A stretch of 64,000 nt of DNA from Winogradskyella costae (lineage in GTDB: Bacteria > Bacteroidota > Bacteroidia > Flavobacteriales > Flavobacteriaceae), in the NCBI RefSeq assembly GCF_013403865.1, contig NZ_JABFDK010000012.1, positions 1-64,000 of the forward strand. The letters are read 5' to 3'. Within the stretch, counting starts at the first letter, position 1. Every line of letters starts with the position of its first letter. The position numbers and the translations under genes are program-made. Positions 9,745 through 17,923 of this stretch are shown here, one piece after another. A model generated the notes under the pieces. That model was not told where the DNA came from, did not search any database, and saw only the letters and a program-made list of their open reading frames with translations.

Positions 9745-10962
9745 ATGAATTATCAAGATACTGTGAATTGGATGTTTCAACAACTTCCAATGTATCAAAA
9801 TAAAGGCAATTCAGCTTTTAAAAAGGATTTAACAAACACCATTAATTTAGCAAAACATTTAAACCATCCTGAGGATTGTTTTAGATCAATACACGTTGGT
9901 GGTACCAATGGTAAAGGGTCAACATCCCATATGCTTGCGTCAATTTTACAAGAATCAGGTTATAAGGTGGGGCTATATACGTCTCCGCATTTAAAGGATT
10001 TTAGAGAACGTATCCGTATTAATGGTAAGGTCATTACTAAAAAATCCGTTATTGCGTTTATAGAACAGAATAAAGCCTTTCTAGAGGCAAATCAGCTATC
10101 TTTTTTTGAAATGACTGTGGGTATGGCATTTGCCTATTTTGCCGATCAAGAAGTGGATATTGCCATTATTGAAGTAGGATTAGGTGGACGCTTAGATTCT
10201 ACAAATATTATTACGCCCGAAGTATCTGTAATTACTAATATTGGTTTTGATCATATTCAGTTTTTAGGAAACACACTTCAAGAAATTGCAGCTGAGAAAG
10301 CAGGCATTATTAAGCACGGTATTCCGATTGTTATTGGGGAAACACATGCTGAAACTGAAAGTGTTTTTAGGACTAAAGCGGAAGAAAAGCAATCAAATAT
10401 TTATTTTGCGGATCAATTGGTTGATACAATTATTGAATGTGATTTAAAAGGAGCGTATCAAGTTCACAATATAAAGACGGTTTTACAATCTGTTAAGGTT
10501 TTAAAGAGTAACGGATTTAATGTTTCTGAAAAGGATTTACAAAAAGGGCTTTTAAACGTCACTACTAATACGGGTTTGCAAGGTCGTTGGCAAGTTTTAG
10601 GTACAGAACCAAAGATTATTTGTGATACCGCTCATAATAAAGAGGGCTTAACATCTGTAATGAAACAATTAAAAGAAGAGTCATTTAATCATCTTCATAT
10701 TGTCTTTGGGGTTGTTAATGATAAAGATCTAGAAGGTATAATTCCTTTATTACCAGAGCTAGCTACGTATTATTTCTGCAAACCAAACGTACAAAGAGGG
10801 CTAGATGCTGAAATTTTGAAAAAAACTTTCGCAAAGAATGGTTTAAAAGGTGAAGTTTATAATAGTGTTAAAATTGCTTTAAGTGTCGCTAAATCAAACG
10901 CTAAAGTAACCGATTTGATTTATGTAGGGGGAAGTACTTTCGTGGTTGCAGAAATTATTTAA
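9745..10962 (+). CDS. folC: Folylpolyglutamate/dihydrofolate synthase
   Basis: A 405-residue Mur-ligase-like enzyme adding glutamate to folates (and probably to dihydropteroate). It has the ATP-binding loop GGTNGKGSTSHMLASIL (residues about 52-68), the SPHLKDFRERIRING segment, GLGGRLDSTN, and a C-terminal DTAHNKEG motif, all as in FolC. The acceptor-domain motifs are complete and the length is normal. The ATG starts one base after the tonB stop, so expression is likely coupled, though no functional link to TonB is implied. Confidence 0.95.
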   Translation: MNYQDTVNWMFQQLPMYQNKGNSAFKKDLTNTINLAKHLNHPEDCFRSIHVGGTNGKGSTSHMLASILQESGYKVGLYTSPHLKDFRERIRINGKVITKKSVIAFIEQNKAFLEANQLSFFEMTVGMAFAYFADQEVDIAIIEVGLGGRLDSTNIITPEVSVITNIGFDHIQFLGNTLQEIAAEKAGIIKHGIPIVIGETHAETESVFRTKAEEKQSNIYFADQLVDTIIECDLKGAYQVHNIKTVLQSVKVLKSNGFNVSEKDLQKGLLNVTTNTGLQGRWQVLGTEPKIICDTAHNKEGLTSVMKQLKEESFNHLHIVFGVVNDKDLEGIIPLLPELATYYFCKPNVQRGLDAEILKKTFAKNGLKGEVYNSVKIALSVAKSNAKVTDLIYVGGSTFVVAEII

Positions 10963-10981
10963 ATTTTTTTTAAAAAATGTT

Positions 10982-11010
10982 TTGAGATATTAAAAACTAG
11001 ACTATATTTG
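10982..11010 (+). promoter_or_regulatory. Bacteroidota-type promoter for tRNA-Val
   Basis: TTG (10982-10984), an 18-base spacer and TATATTTG (11003-11010) match the Bacteroidota promoter consensus almost perfectly. Initiation about six bases downstream would start the transcript roughly 10 bases before the first tRNA-Val. Confidence 0.8.
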
Positions 11011-11025
11011 CAGTCCTAATAAATA

Positions 11026-11100
11026 GGGCGACTAGCTCAGTTGGTTCAGAGCACTTGGTTTACACCCAAGGGGTCAGGGGTTCGAATCCCTTGTCGCCCA
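11026..11100 (+). tRNA. tRNA-Val (TAC), copy 1
   Basis: A 75-base cloverleaf. Acceptor GGGCGAC pairs with GTCGCCC, the D arm starts GCTCAG, anticodon stem CTTGG/CCAAG holds loop TTTACAC (anticodon TAC), and the T arm is AGGGG-TTCGAAT-CCCTT with one wobble. CCA is not encoded: the discriminator A is followed by CAA. Confidence 0.95.
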
Positions 11101-11101
11101 C

Positions 11102-11129
11102 AAAGTTCACAGAAATGTGAACTTTTTTT
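11102..11129 (+). terminator. Hairpin with T-run between the tRNA-Val copies
   Basis: AAAGTTCAC (11102-11110) pairs with GTGAACTTT (11117-11125) and runs into seven T. It looks like an intrinsic terminator after the first tRNA and may be partly read through to reach the second copy. Confidence 0.65.
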
Positions 11130-11149
11130 ATACGTTACTTCATTTATTA

Positions 11150-11224
11150 GGGCGACTAGCTCAGTTGGTTCAGAGCACTTGGTTTACACCCAAGGGGTCA
11201 GGGGTTCGAATCCCTTGTCGCCCA
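11150..11224 (+). tRNA. tRNA-Val (TAC), copy 2
   Basis: Base-for-base identical to the first tRNA-Val (TAC), 49 bases downstream. The five bases before it (TTTAG/AATAG-like) do not extend the repeat far, so the duplicated unit is essentially the tRNA itself. No separate promoter was seen in the 49-base gap. Confidence 0.95.
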
Positions 11225-11234
11225 CATCAAAAAG

Positions 11235-11266
11235 AATCCCGATTTACTTTTGTAAATCGGGATTTT
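11235..11266 (+). terminator. Intrinsic terminator after tRNA-Val copy 2
   Basis: AATCCCGATTTAC (11235-11247) pairs perfectly with GTAAATCGGGATT (11252-11264) around a TTTT loop, followed by T residues. This is a 13-base-pair stem. Confidence 0.7.
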
Positions 11267-11315
11267 AGCTCCAAAAAAGTACCAAGGCAACGGTTTGAGT
11301 TGCTTTTTTGGAGTT
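11267..11315. other. Perfect inverted repeat, possible structured RNA or second terminator
   Basis: CTCCAAAAAAG (11269-11279) is the exact reverse complement of CTTTTTTGGAG (11303-11313). The 23-base interior holds a second short pair (CAAC/GTTG). The A6/T6 runs sit inside the stem rather than after it, which is atypical for a terminator. It immediately follows the previous hairpin. Confidence 0.5.
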
Positions 11316-11436
11316 AAATTTCCTAAAATAGCTCAAGCGATTCGGAATTGTGTTTGAAGGAGTGGTTTCGTAAAGGGATATGTAATCCTATTTTAATTTA
11401 CAAAAGGCTCGAAATGGTTTTTGAAAACAAAATTAT

Positions 11437-11511
11437 GGGTCATTAACTCAGTTGGTTCAGAGTGTCACGTCGACAACGTGGAAGTCACTGGTTCGAATCC
11501 AGTATGACCCA
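11437..11511 (+). tRNA. tRNA-Val (GAC)
   Basis: A 75-base cloverleaf. Acceptor GGGTCAT pairs with ATGACCC, D stem ACTC/GAGT, anticodon stem TCACG/CGTGG with loop TCGACAA, giving anticodon GAC (valine GUC/GUU). T arm is ACTGG-TTCGAAT-CCAGT and CCA is not encoded. Position 33 reads C instead of the near-universal U. It lies 212 bases after the TAC pair; no clear promoter of its own was seen. Confidence 0.9.
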
Positions 11512-11514
11512 CTA

Positions 11515-11556
11515 AACAAACAAAGCCTTTCAAGTTATTGAAAGGCTTTGTTTGTT
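11515..11556. terminator. Strong bidirectional terminator
   Basis: A perfect 19-base-pair stem (11515-11533 with 11538-11556) around the loop GTTA. It separates tRNA-Val (GAC) from the convergent lactate dehydrogenase gene and can serve both strands. Confidence 0.85.
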
Positions 11557-11614
11557 ATAATTAATGTAGTAAAGTGCTCTATATTGCCCTTATCTATTGC
11601 GATTAATGCTAAGA

Positions 11615-12766
11615 TTACTTTACAATTAAATGTTTTGGTAGATCCGCTACATTTTCACAACATAGCTGTTCCATGACTTGTTGAAATTCACGTTTCATTA
11701 AAGAAATGGTATGGTCTCCTCCTTCTTTTCCCAATGCTCCAACACCATACATAAAACTACGTCCCATAAATGTAAATTCTGCTCCATTTGCCATTGCTCT
11801 TGCAATATCTGGACCACCACGTAAACCAGAATCCACCATGATTTTGATCTCATTCTTATACTTTTTTGCCAAATGCGTCATGGGTACAATTGAAGATTGA
11901 CCAGCATCTAACTGTCTCCCACCATGATTAGATACAATTAATCCATCAACACCTAAATTAATCGCTTTTTGAGCATCTATTTCATTTACAACACCTTTTA
12001 TAACTAATTTCCCTTTCCATTGATCTCTTATAGAAGCTATTCTGTCTTCATTTAGACGACCAGAAAAAGTAACATCCATAAATTCACCTAATTTTTTCAA
12101 ATTGAGTCCTTTAGGCATATATTTTTCCATGGTTTTAAAAGCAGGTTGTCCGTGTATTAAAGTTTGAATAGCCCAATCTGGTTTTCTAAAAACTTCAATA
12201 ATATTTTTTAGACTCATAGATGGTGGCATTGCTAAGCCATTTCTAACATCTCTAGGTCTGTAACCAAATGTTGGTACATCTGCTAGAATGACTAAAACAT
12301 CAGTTCCTGCATGTGCAGCTCTATCTAATAAATCTCTTTTTACTTTTTCTTCAGCAGGATGATATAGTTGAAACCAAGATTTTCCTTCTGTTAATTCTGC
12401 AACACGTTCAATACTAGAAGTGGTTACTGTACTTAATATAAAAGGGATGTTATGATTAAAAGCTGATTTCGCTAAAATCTCTGGCGAATTTGGCCACATT
12501 AACCCTTGTAAACCAACTGGCGCAATTCCAAAAGGAGCATCGTAAGTATGACCAAACAATTCTGTTTTTAAATTAGATCTGTCAAATTTTGATAAATATT
12601 GTGGCATCAATTCAATTTTCTGAAGATCAGTACGGTTTTTATCTAAATTGATATCTTCATTACATCCACCATCTAAGTATTCAAAAGCGAATTTTGGCAT
12701 TTTAACCATCGCTCTTTTTCTTAAATCTGTTACTGAAGGATATTTGGGATTTATTTTTATTTCCAT
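11615..12766 (-). CDS. lldD: FMN-dependent L-lactate dehydrogenase (alpha-hydroxy-acid oxidase family)
   Basis: A 383-residue FMN TIM barrel oxidising an L-2-hydroxyacid. It contains VSNHGGRQLD with the active-site His at residue 281, and the downstream phosphate-binding segment MVDSGLRGGPDI followed by GRSF. Length and motifs fit LldD. The context decides the substrate: it lies in the same orientation behind the FucP-type transporter and lactaldehyde dehydrogenase, so it probably oxidises L-lactate made from fucose-derived lactaldehyde to pyruvate, passing electrons to quinone. Only 32 bases separate it from the transporter gene. Confidence 0.9.
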   Translation of the reverse strand: MEIKINPKYPSVTDLRKRAMVKMPKFAFEYLDGGCNEDINLDKNRTDLQKIELMPQYLSKFDRSNLKTELFGHTYDAPFGIAPVGLQGLMWPNSPEILAKSAFNHNIPFILSTVTTSSIERVAELTEGKSWFQLYHPAEEKVKRDLLDRAAHAGTDVLVILADVPTFGYRPRDVRNGLAMPPSMSLKNIIEVFRKPDWAIQTLIHGQPAFKTMEKYMPKGLNLKKLGEFMDVTFSGRLNEDRIASIRDQWKGKLVIKGVVNEIDAQKAINLGVDGLIVSNHGGRQLDAGQSSIVPMTHLAKKYKNEIKIMVDSGLRGGPDIARAMANGAEFTFMGRSFMYGVGALGKEGGDHTISLMKREFQQVMEQLCCENVADLPKHLIVK

Positions 12767-12798
12767 ATTAAAATTTCTAAAGTTTTAATTGCGCTTTC

Positions 12799-14097
12799 TT
12801 ATTTATAAATCTTTAAAGTTCGATAACCATAAATTGCGATAAAGCAAAAACATATAAAAGGCAAAATAAATGAGAAGTTAACACCAGAAAAAGGTCCTAT
12901 TTTTTCAGTATCTATCATTAATCCTTGTAAAATTGGCATTAAAGCACCTCCAACAATCGCCATTACTAAACCAGCTGCACCAATAGCAGTATCGTCTGCT
13001 CTTAAACCATCTAATGCAATACCGTAAATGGTAGGGAACATTAAAGACATAAATGCTGAAGTCGCCACTAGTAAATAAAGTCCTGCAATACCTTCGATTA
13101 AGATAACGCCAGACATCGTTCCCATAGCGCATAACGCAAAAATCATTAGTAATTTTCTAGAGTTAACGTATTTCATTAAAAAGGTGCTAATAAATCGGCT
13201 ACATAAAAAGATGGCCATTGCTATGATGTTATAGTTTTGTGCCTCTGCTTTGGGTATACCTAAGTGGCCTGCGTATTGAATAATAAATGTCCAACACATA
13301 ATTTGTGCTGCCACATAAAACAATTGCGCTAAAACACCTTCTTTATATTTTCCGTTTTTAAATAGTCTTTTAAATGAAGATGCTGCACTCGTTGGATTAT
13401 CACTCACTGCTCTTTTAGGCATTTTAGTAATAGATATTACCACTAACATGGCGATAACAACAAAGCCAAGAATGACATACGGATTTCTAATAATTTCTAA
13501 ATCGTGTGTTCTAATAACCGCTTTTTGAGCTTCGTTTAAGGTGTTGAAAACAAGTTCACCTGCTTCATTTCGTATGTCAGAATCTAAGGCGATTAAGATA
13601 AATTTTGAAGCTACAAACATGCCAAATAATGACCCTATAGGATTGAAAGCCTGTGCTAAGTTTAAACGTTGCGTTGCCGTACGTTCATCTCCCATAGATA
13701 ATATAAACGGGTTTGCAGTGGTTTCTAAAAAAGCTAATCCGAATGTTAAAATATATAAAGACCCTAAAAAGAATCCGAAAACTTCAAATTTAGCAGCAGG
13801 ATAAAATAATAAAGCCCCAATTGCATAAAGCGTTAAACCTAAAAGAATTCCTTTTTTATAACTGTATTTTCTAACGAAAAGTGCAGCAGGAATAGCCATA
13901 GTAGCGTAACCACCATAAAACGCTAATTGGACTAAAGCGGCTTTTGCCGTTGATATTTCCATTACAGTTCCGAATGCTGCTACCATAGGGTTTGTAATAT
14001 CGTTAGCAAAACCCCAAAGAGCAAACAAAGATGTTATAAGTACAAATGGTACTATGACCTCTTTAGATACTACTGGTATTTTTGTTGAATTCGTCAT
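12799..14097 (-). CDS. fucP: L-fucose:H+ symporter (FucP-type MFS permease)
   Basis: A 432-residue major facilitator with about 12 membrane segments. Features typical of FucP-like permeases include LWGFANDITNPMV in the first helix, FLETTANPFILSMG in the fourth/fifth helix region, and RLNLAQAFNPIGSL. It imports a hexose or deoxyhexose with a proton. Position between lactaldehyde dehydrogenase and L-lactate dehydrogenase, opposite the fucose isomerase operon, makes L-fucose the likely substrate. A glucose/galactose-type relative is possible on sequence alone. A terminator lies between it and the upstream aldehyde dehydrogenase, so it may have its own promoter. Confidence 0.88.
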   Translation of the reverse strand: MTNSTKIPVVSKEVIVPFVLITSLFALWGFANDITNPMVAAFGTVMEISTAKAALVQLAFYGGYATMAIPAALFVRKYSYKKGILLGLTLYAIGALLFYPAAKFEVFGFFLGSLYILTFGLAFLETTANPFILSMGDERTATQRLNLAQAFNPIGSLFGMFVASKFILIALDSDIRNEAGELVFNTLNEAQKAVIRTHDLEIIRNPYVILGFVVIAMLVVISITKMPKRAVSDNPTSAASSFKRLFKNGKYKEGVLAQLFYVAAQIMCWTFIIQYAGHLGIPKAEAQNYNIIAMAIFLCSRFISTFLMKYVNSRKLLMIFALCAMGTMSGVILIEGIAGLYLLVATSAFMSLMFPTIYGIALDGLRADDTAIGAAGLVMAIVGGALMPILQGLMIDTEKIGPFSGVNFSFILPFICFCFIAIYGYRTLKIYK

Positions 14098-14123
14098 TTA
14101 GTCTTAGTATTTTAGTTACAATG

Positions 14124-14170
14124 AAAAAAAAGCACCATTCAAATTAATATCTAAAAATGAATAGTGCTTT
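14124..14170 (-). terminator. Intrinsic terminator after aldehyde dehydrogenase
   Basis: On the reverse strand AAAGCACTATTCA pairs with TGAATGGTGCTTT (one G-T pair) and is followed by a run of T. It comes 20 bases after the aldehyde dehydrogenase stop and would separate it, at least partly, from fucP. Confidence 0.75.
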
Positions 14171-14189
14171 GATAATCTAATCTTAATTT

Positions 14190-15629
14190 CTATCTGTATT
14201 GTGCATAGATCACCTTCGTTTGAAGGTATTCTTCCATACCGTGCTTTCCATCAGCTCCACCAATTCCAGACTTTTTCCATCCTGCGTGGAACCCTTGAAT
14301 CGCTTCAAAATGCTCTCTGTTTATATAAGTTTCTCCATATTGTAACTCTTCTGCTGCGTGCATTACTTTATTGAAGTTTTCAGAGAAAATAGAAGACGTT
14401 AAACCATATTCAGAATCATTTGCTAGTGCAATTGCTTCATCTAAAGTACTAAATTTCATTACTGGTAATACAGGTCCAAAAACTTCGTCTTGTATAATTT
14501 GCATATCCTGTCTTACATTAGTTAACAATGTCGGTTGGTAGAAATAACCTTTATCAAACTGACTAGATTTTTGTCCTCCAACTAAAACTTCTGCACCTTC
14601 TTTTTTTGCATATTCAACCATTTCGGCAACTTTATCTAGCTGCGCTTTAGAAACCAATGCACTCATGTCAGGATTGTTTTCAGAAAAAGCATCTTCTACC
14701 TTTAAAGCGTTCATTTTAGCAGTAACCATGTCTAAAAATTGATCGTGAATCGATTCTTCAACATATACACGTTCTGCACAATTACATACTTGTCCACTAT
14801 AAATAATTCTAGAACCGACGACGGCATTAACCGCTAATTCTAAATTTGCATCGGCACAAACAATTGCCGGAGCTTTACCTCCTAACTCTAAAGATACTTT
14901 CGTGATATTTTCAGAAGCAGCTTCCATAACTTTTTGACCGGCAAAAACACTACCAGTTAAACTGATAATACCTGTAATTGGGCTTTTAGATAAAGCATTT
15001 CCAACTATTGGTCCAGAACCACACACAAAGTTTAATACTCCAGCAGGTAATTCAATTTTTTGTATTAAATCTACCCATTCCATAATCGTATTTGGTGCAA
15101 TACAACTCGGTTTAATGACACACGTATTTCCTGTAATTAATGATCCTGCCACTTTTCTTGCCATTACAAAGAATGGGAAATTCCAAGGTAAGATACCAAC
15201 AGCCACTCCGATAGGTGCCTTGTGTAAAAAGATGTGTTCTTTTTTACGATCACTTTGTATAATTTCTCCTTCTATTCGTCTTGCAAATCCTGCGTAATAA
15301 TCAAAATAATCGGCTGTAACATCAATTTCTACTTGGGCTAAACCTATCACTTTTGCTTGTTCTGCAGCTAAGGTCTTAGCTAGAAACACACGATTTTCAC
15401 GAATGACATTAGCCATTTTATTTAAATAGCCAGCACGTTCAATTGCTGTTAGAGATTTCCAAGCGTATTGTGATTCTTTGGCTGCATCTAAAGCTTTATT
15501 TGCATCTTCAATAGAACCATGTGGTATCTCTGACAATACTTCTTCTGTACATGGGTTAAGTACTTTAGTTACTTCTGAAGAAGTAGATTTTACAAACTTT
15601 CCGTTTATAAATTGATTAAATTCTTTCAT
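14190..15629 (-). CDS. aldA: Lactaldehyde dehydrogenase-like aldehyde dehydrogenase
   Basis: A 479-residue NAD-dependent aldehyde dehydrogenase. The general base Glu248 is in VSLELGGKAP and the catalytic Cys282 in SGQVCNCAERVYV; the latter extended motif is characteristic of AldA-type lactaldehyde/glycolaldehyde dehydrogenases. The cofactor region GILPWNFPFFV and C-terminal KKSGIGGADGKHGMEEY are present. It would oxidise L-lactaldehyde, released by the aldolase of the fucose pathway, to L-lactate, which the nearby FMN enzyme converts to pyruvate. The length is standard and the gene is intact. Confidence 0.92.
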   Translation of the reverse strand: MKEFNQFINGKFVKSTSSEVTKVLNPCTEEVLSEIPHGSIEDANKALDAAKESQYAWKSLTAIERAGYLNKMANVIRENRVFLAKTLAAEQAKVIGLAQVEIDVTADYFDYYAGFARRIEGEIIQSDRKKEHIFLHKAPIGVAVGILPWNFPFFVMARKVAGSLITGNTCVIKPSCIAPNTIMEWVDLIQKIELPAGVLNFVCGSGPIVGNALSKSPITGIISLTGSVFAGQKVMEAASENITKVSLELGGKAPAIVCADANLELAVNAVVGSRIIYSGQVCNCAERVYVEESIHDQFLDMVTAKMNALKVEDAFSENNPDMSALVSKAQLDKVAEMVEYAKKEGAEVLVGGQKSSQFDKGYFYQPTLLTNVRQDMQIIQDEVFGPVLPVMKFSTLDEAIALANDSEYGLTSSIFSENFNKVMHAAEELQYGETYINREHFEAIQGFHAGWKKSGIGGADGKHGMEEYLQTKVIYAQYR

Positions 15630-16022
15630 GAGTGTTTACGTTTAGTTTATGTTGTAATATGTTTAATAAATTCGAGGTTTTTATTATAAATAAACAATAG
15701 TCCGAATTCTTATTTACCAATGTGGTTAACAAACTTATGTAATAATGTAAATTTAGTATTTATCCATATTAATCAATAATATGTATAATTTAAACATAGA
15801 AGAGTTTCTGTGTTCATATTTTCAACAGTTTTTGGTGTTGAAAATTCTATGAATTTCCATTTAAATTTGCTTTCCTACAACCGACTGGTATTGATATCTA
15901 CAAAGAATGATATAAAAAGGGAGAGTGCGTTTCTCAAATCTGTCAATTGCTTGCTCAAAATCCTCATAAGCCTAAAAACACACATAATAAGACTGAAGAC
16001 TTAATTATATAGAACTGAAAGT
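15630..16022. other. Intergenic region upstream of aldA
   Basis: This 393-base AT-rich stretch lies between the AraC gene and aldA, both on the reverse strand. It should hold the aldA promoter. A reverse-strand TAAGTTTG -7-like element is at 15737-15730, without a convincing TTG at -33. A 64-codon forward frame (15810-16004) has no recognisable features and is not called. Confidence 0.4.
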
Positions 16023-16922
16023 TTAGGTGTATTTACCGGATTTGTATGATGCCGGAGTTAACCCTGTAACCGATTTAAAAACCCGAGAAAAATGATAACG
16101 ATCCGAAAAACCTAAATTAAAAGCGACATCTTCGATGGATTTGTTGGTGTGTTCAAATAACTCGCAAGATTTTGCGATTTTTCTGTTTTGAACAAATTGA
16201 TGCAATGTCACGTTCATTTCGTCTTTAAATAATCTGGCAAAAGAATTTGGTGCCATATTAACCAGCGATGACATATTAGTGTTACTTAATTTTTTATCAA
16301 TATTAACTTCAATGTAACGGATGACTTTTAGTACACGTTCGTCTATATTAATGGTTTTCCATAGTTCGGGACCAATATTGGTAAGTGCTTCTTTAATGAA
16401 AGCTTGTAACTTTAAGTTAAAGGTGAGTTTGAAATCTTTGTTTTCAACTTTCAAGCGACCAGTTAAATAGTTTAATCGATCCTTTAAATAATCAGTAAGT
16501 TCAATTTTTAAAATGCCAGGATAAACACTATCAAAGGGCACTCCTAAATTAAAGTGAGCGAAGAAATGAATTAAGAACATGTTTTCTAATTCCGCTTCGT
16601 TATGATTAATATTTAACTGTTTTCCTGAAACATGAATACCTTCAGTGTGAATGTGGTTTTTAGTGTATAGTGATGAAAATGAAGTAAACGGAGGAATAAT
16701 GTAGATATAATTCGGATCCATTTCAAAAATAGTATCCTGATGAATTAATTGACCACCTGTATTTTTATTCCAATATAGTCTCCAAAACGGAAATACCATT
16801 TCATGACAATCCCATAAATCCAACAACCAATATCTGCAGCATAACATCTTTAATTTCAGGTCAATAAAATTTTGATGATTTGCAGATGGATCGCCTAATT
16901 CAATTTCTTTGACAAACTTCAT
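16023..16922 (-). CDS. AraC-family transcriptional regulator
   Basis: A 299-residue regulator with a poorly conserved N-terminal sensing domain (about 1-190), which contains a cupin-like HIHTEGIHVSGKQ segment. A C-terminal AraC double helix-turn-helix follows (about 195-299), with SIEDVAFNLGFSDRYHFSRVFKSVTGLTPASYK, the standard family signature. It is transcribed away from the aldolase-isomerase operon, sharing its control region, so it is the natural candidate regulator of fucose (or rhamnose) catabolism. The effector, whether fucose, fuculose or a phosphate ester, cannot be read from the sequence. Confidence 0.9.
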   Translation of the reverse strand: MKFVKEIELGDPSANHQNFIDLKLKMLCCRYWLLDLWDCHEMVFPFWRLYWNKNTGGQLIHQDTIFEMDPNYIYIIPPFTSFSSLYTKNHIHTEGIHVSGKQLNINHNEAELENMFLIHFFAHFNLGVPFDSVYPGILKIELTDYLKDRLNYLTGRLKVENKDFKLTFNLKLQAFIKEALTNIGPELWKTINIDERVLKVIRYIEVNIDKKLSNTNMSSLVNMAPNSFARLFKDEMNVTLHQFVQNRKIAKSCELFEHTNKSIEDVAFNLGFSDRYHFSRVFKSVTGLTPASYKSGKYT

Positions 16923-17030
16923 GAAACACTAATGTTTGAATTAGATACAAAAATACGGATTTTGAATATTTAATAAGGTTGATTCTGTCTCTATTTTTGT
17001 TACAATAATTTTATTTAAAACGATATGAAC

Positions 17031-17078
17031 CATCCATAACTAAAAAATTAATATTAAATGTTATGATTAATATGGATG
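17031..17078. promoter_or_regulatory. Interrupted palindrome in the rhaD leader, candidate operator
   Basis: CATCCATA (17031-17038) is the exact reverse complement of TATGGATG (17071-17078), with a nearby ATAAC/GTTAT pair inside. A -7-like TATTTTTG is at 16992-16999 without a well-spaced -33, as expected of an activator-dependent promoter. The site is in the shared region between the AraC gene and the aldolase and could be an operator or leader hairpin. Confidence 0.4.
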
Positions 17079-17114
17079 CAGCATTTTACAAATAAAAATA
17101 ATAAACATAAACAA

Positions 17115-17909
17115 ATGAAAACGATAAAACTTCCAGTACAGGTAGAAGCAGAATTAAAAAAAGTATCCGAAGTCGCGGGTTATTTATGGCAACGTGAATG
17201 GGCAGAGCGAAACGCAGGAAATATTTCAATGAACTTAACATCTTACTTTACAAAAGATGAAGTGCAAGGCATTGGGACAGAAGTGCCATTTGAATTTCCA
17301 AAAGGAGCTGCAGGATTTGTAATCTACATTACGGGTACGGGTTGTTATTTAAGAGATTTAGTAGATAAGCTTGAAGAAGCATCTTGTATTCTTTATATCA
17401 ATGAAGACGCTACAGCCTATTCCGTTATTTGGGGAGGTAAGCGTGAAAACTTTGGACCAACGTGTGAGTTAATTTCTCATGCAAGTATCCATTTATTTAA
17501 CTCTATTCATCATCCAGAAAACTTAGCGGTTGTGCATACACACCCATTAGAGTTAATCTGTATGAGTCATCATGAGTTATTTGATAATGAAGAAGAATTA
17601 AACAGACAAATCTGGATGATGTGTCCTGAGGTAAAAGTATTTGTTCCTAAAGGAATTCACTGTACACCTTATGCTTTATCTAGCACCGCAGCTTTAGCAG
17701 AAGTCACTATGGAAGCGTTTAAAACAAGGAACGTATCCTTATGGGAAAAGCATGGAGCAACAGCAACAGCACCAGATGTAATGAAAGCATGGGACTTTTT
17801 AGATGTTGCCAATAAAGGAGCTAAAATGTTAATGATGTGTTGGGCAGCAGGTTTTCAACCCGCAGGACTTTCAAATGATCAATTAACAGAATTAGAACAA
17901 TTCACATAA
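17115..17909 (+). CDS. rhaD: Class II aldolase, rhamnulose-1-phosphate/fuculose-1-phosphate type
   Basis: A class II zinc aldolase of 264 residues from the chosen start. It cleaves a ketodeoxyhexose-1-phosphate to DHAP and L-lactaldehyde. [14 protein letters not shown] matches the RhaD N-terminus, and [16 protein letters not shown] gives the zinc-binding HxH pair. [10 protein letters not shown] carries a third His. The size and the sequence resemble E. coli RhaD (274) more than FucA (215). An upstream in-frame ATG at 17076 lies inside a palindrome and would add 13 residues; the ATG at 17115 puts the conserved region at the same distance from the N-terminus as in RhaD. FucI follows after 14 bases, so in practice it probably acts on L-fuculose-1-phosphate, perhaps on both sugars. 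Confidence 0.88.
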   Translation: MKTIKLPVQVEAELKKVSEVAGYLWQREWAERNAGNISMNLTSYFTKDEVQGIGTEVPFEFPKGAAGFVIYITGTGCYLRDLVDKLEEASCILYINEDATAYSVIWGGKRENFGPTCELISHASIHLFNSIHHPENLAVVHTHPLELICMSHHELFDNEEELNRQIWMMCPEVKVFVPKGIHCTPYALSSTAALAEVTMEAFKTRNVSLWEKHGATATAPDVMKAWDFLDVANKGAKMLMMCWAAGFQPAGLSNDQLTELEQFT

Positions 17910-17923
17910 TAAAAAATATAATC

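Noticed and set aside
11041..11317. Open frames of 66-75 codons across the tRNA-Val genes
   Set aside because: They run through two identical tRNA genes and their terminators; the repeated peptide is just tRNA sequence.
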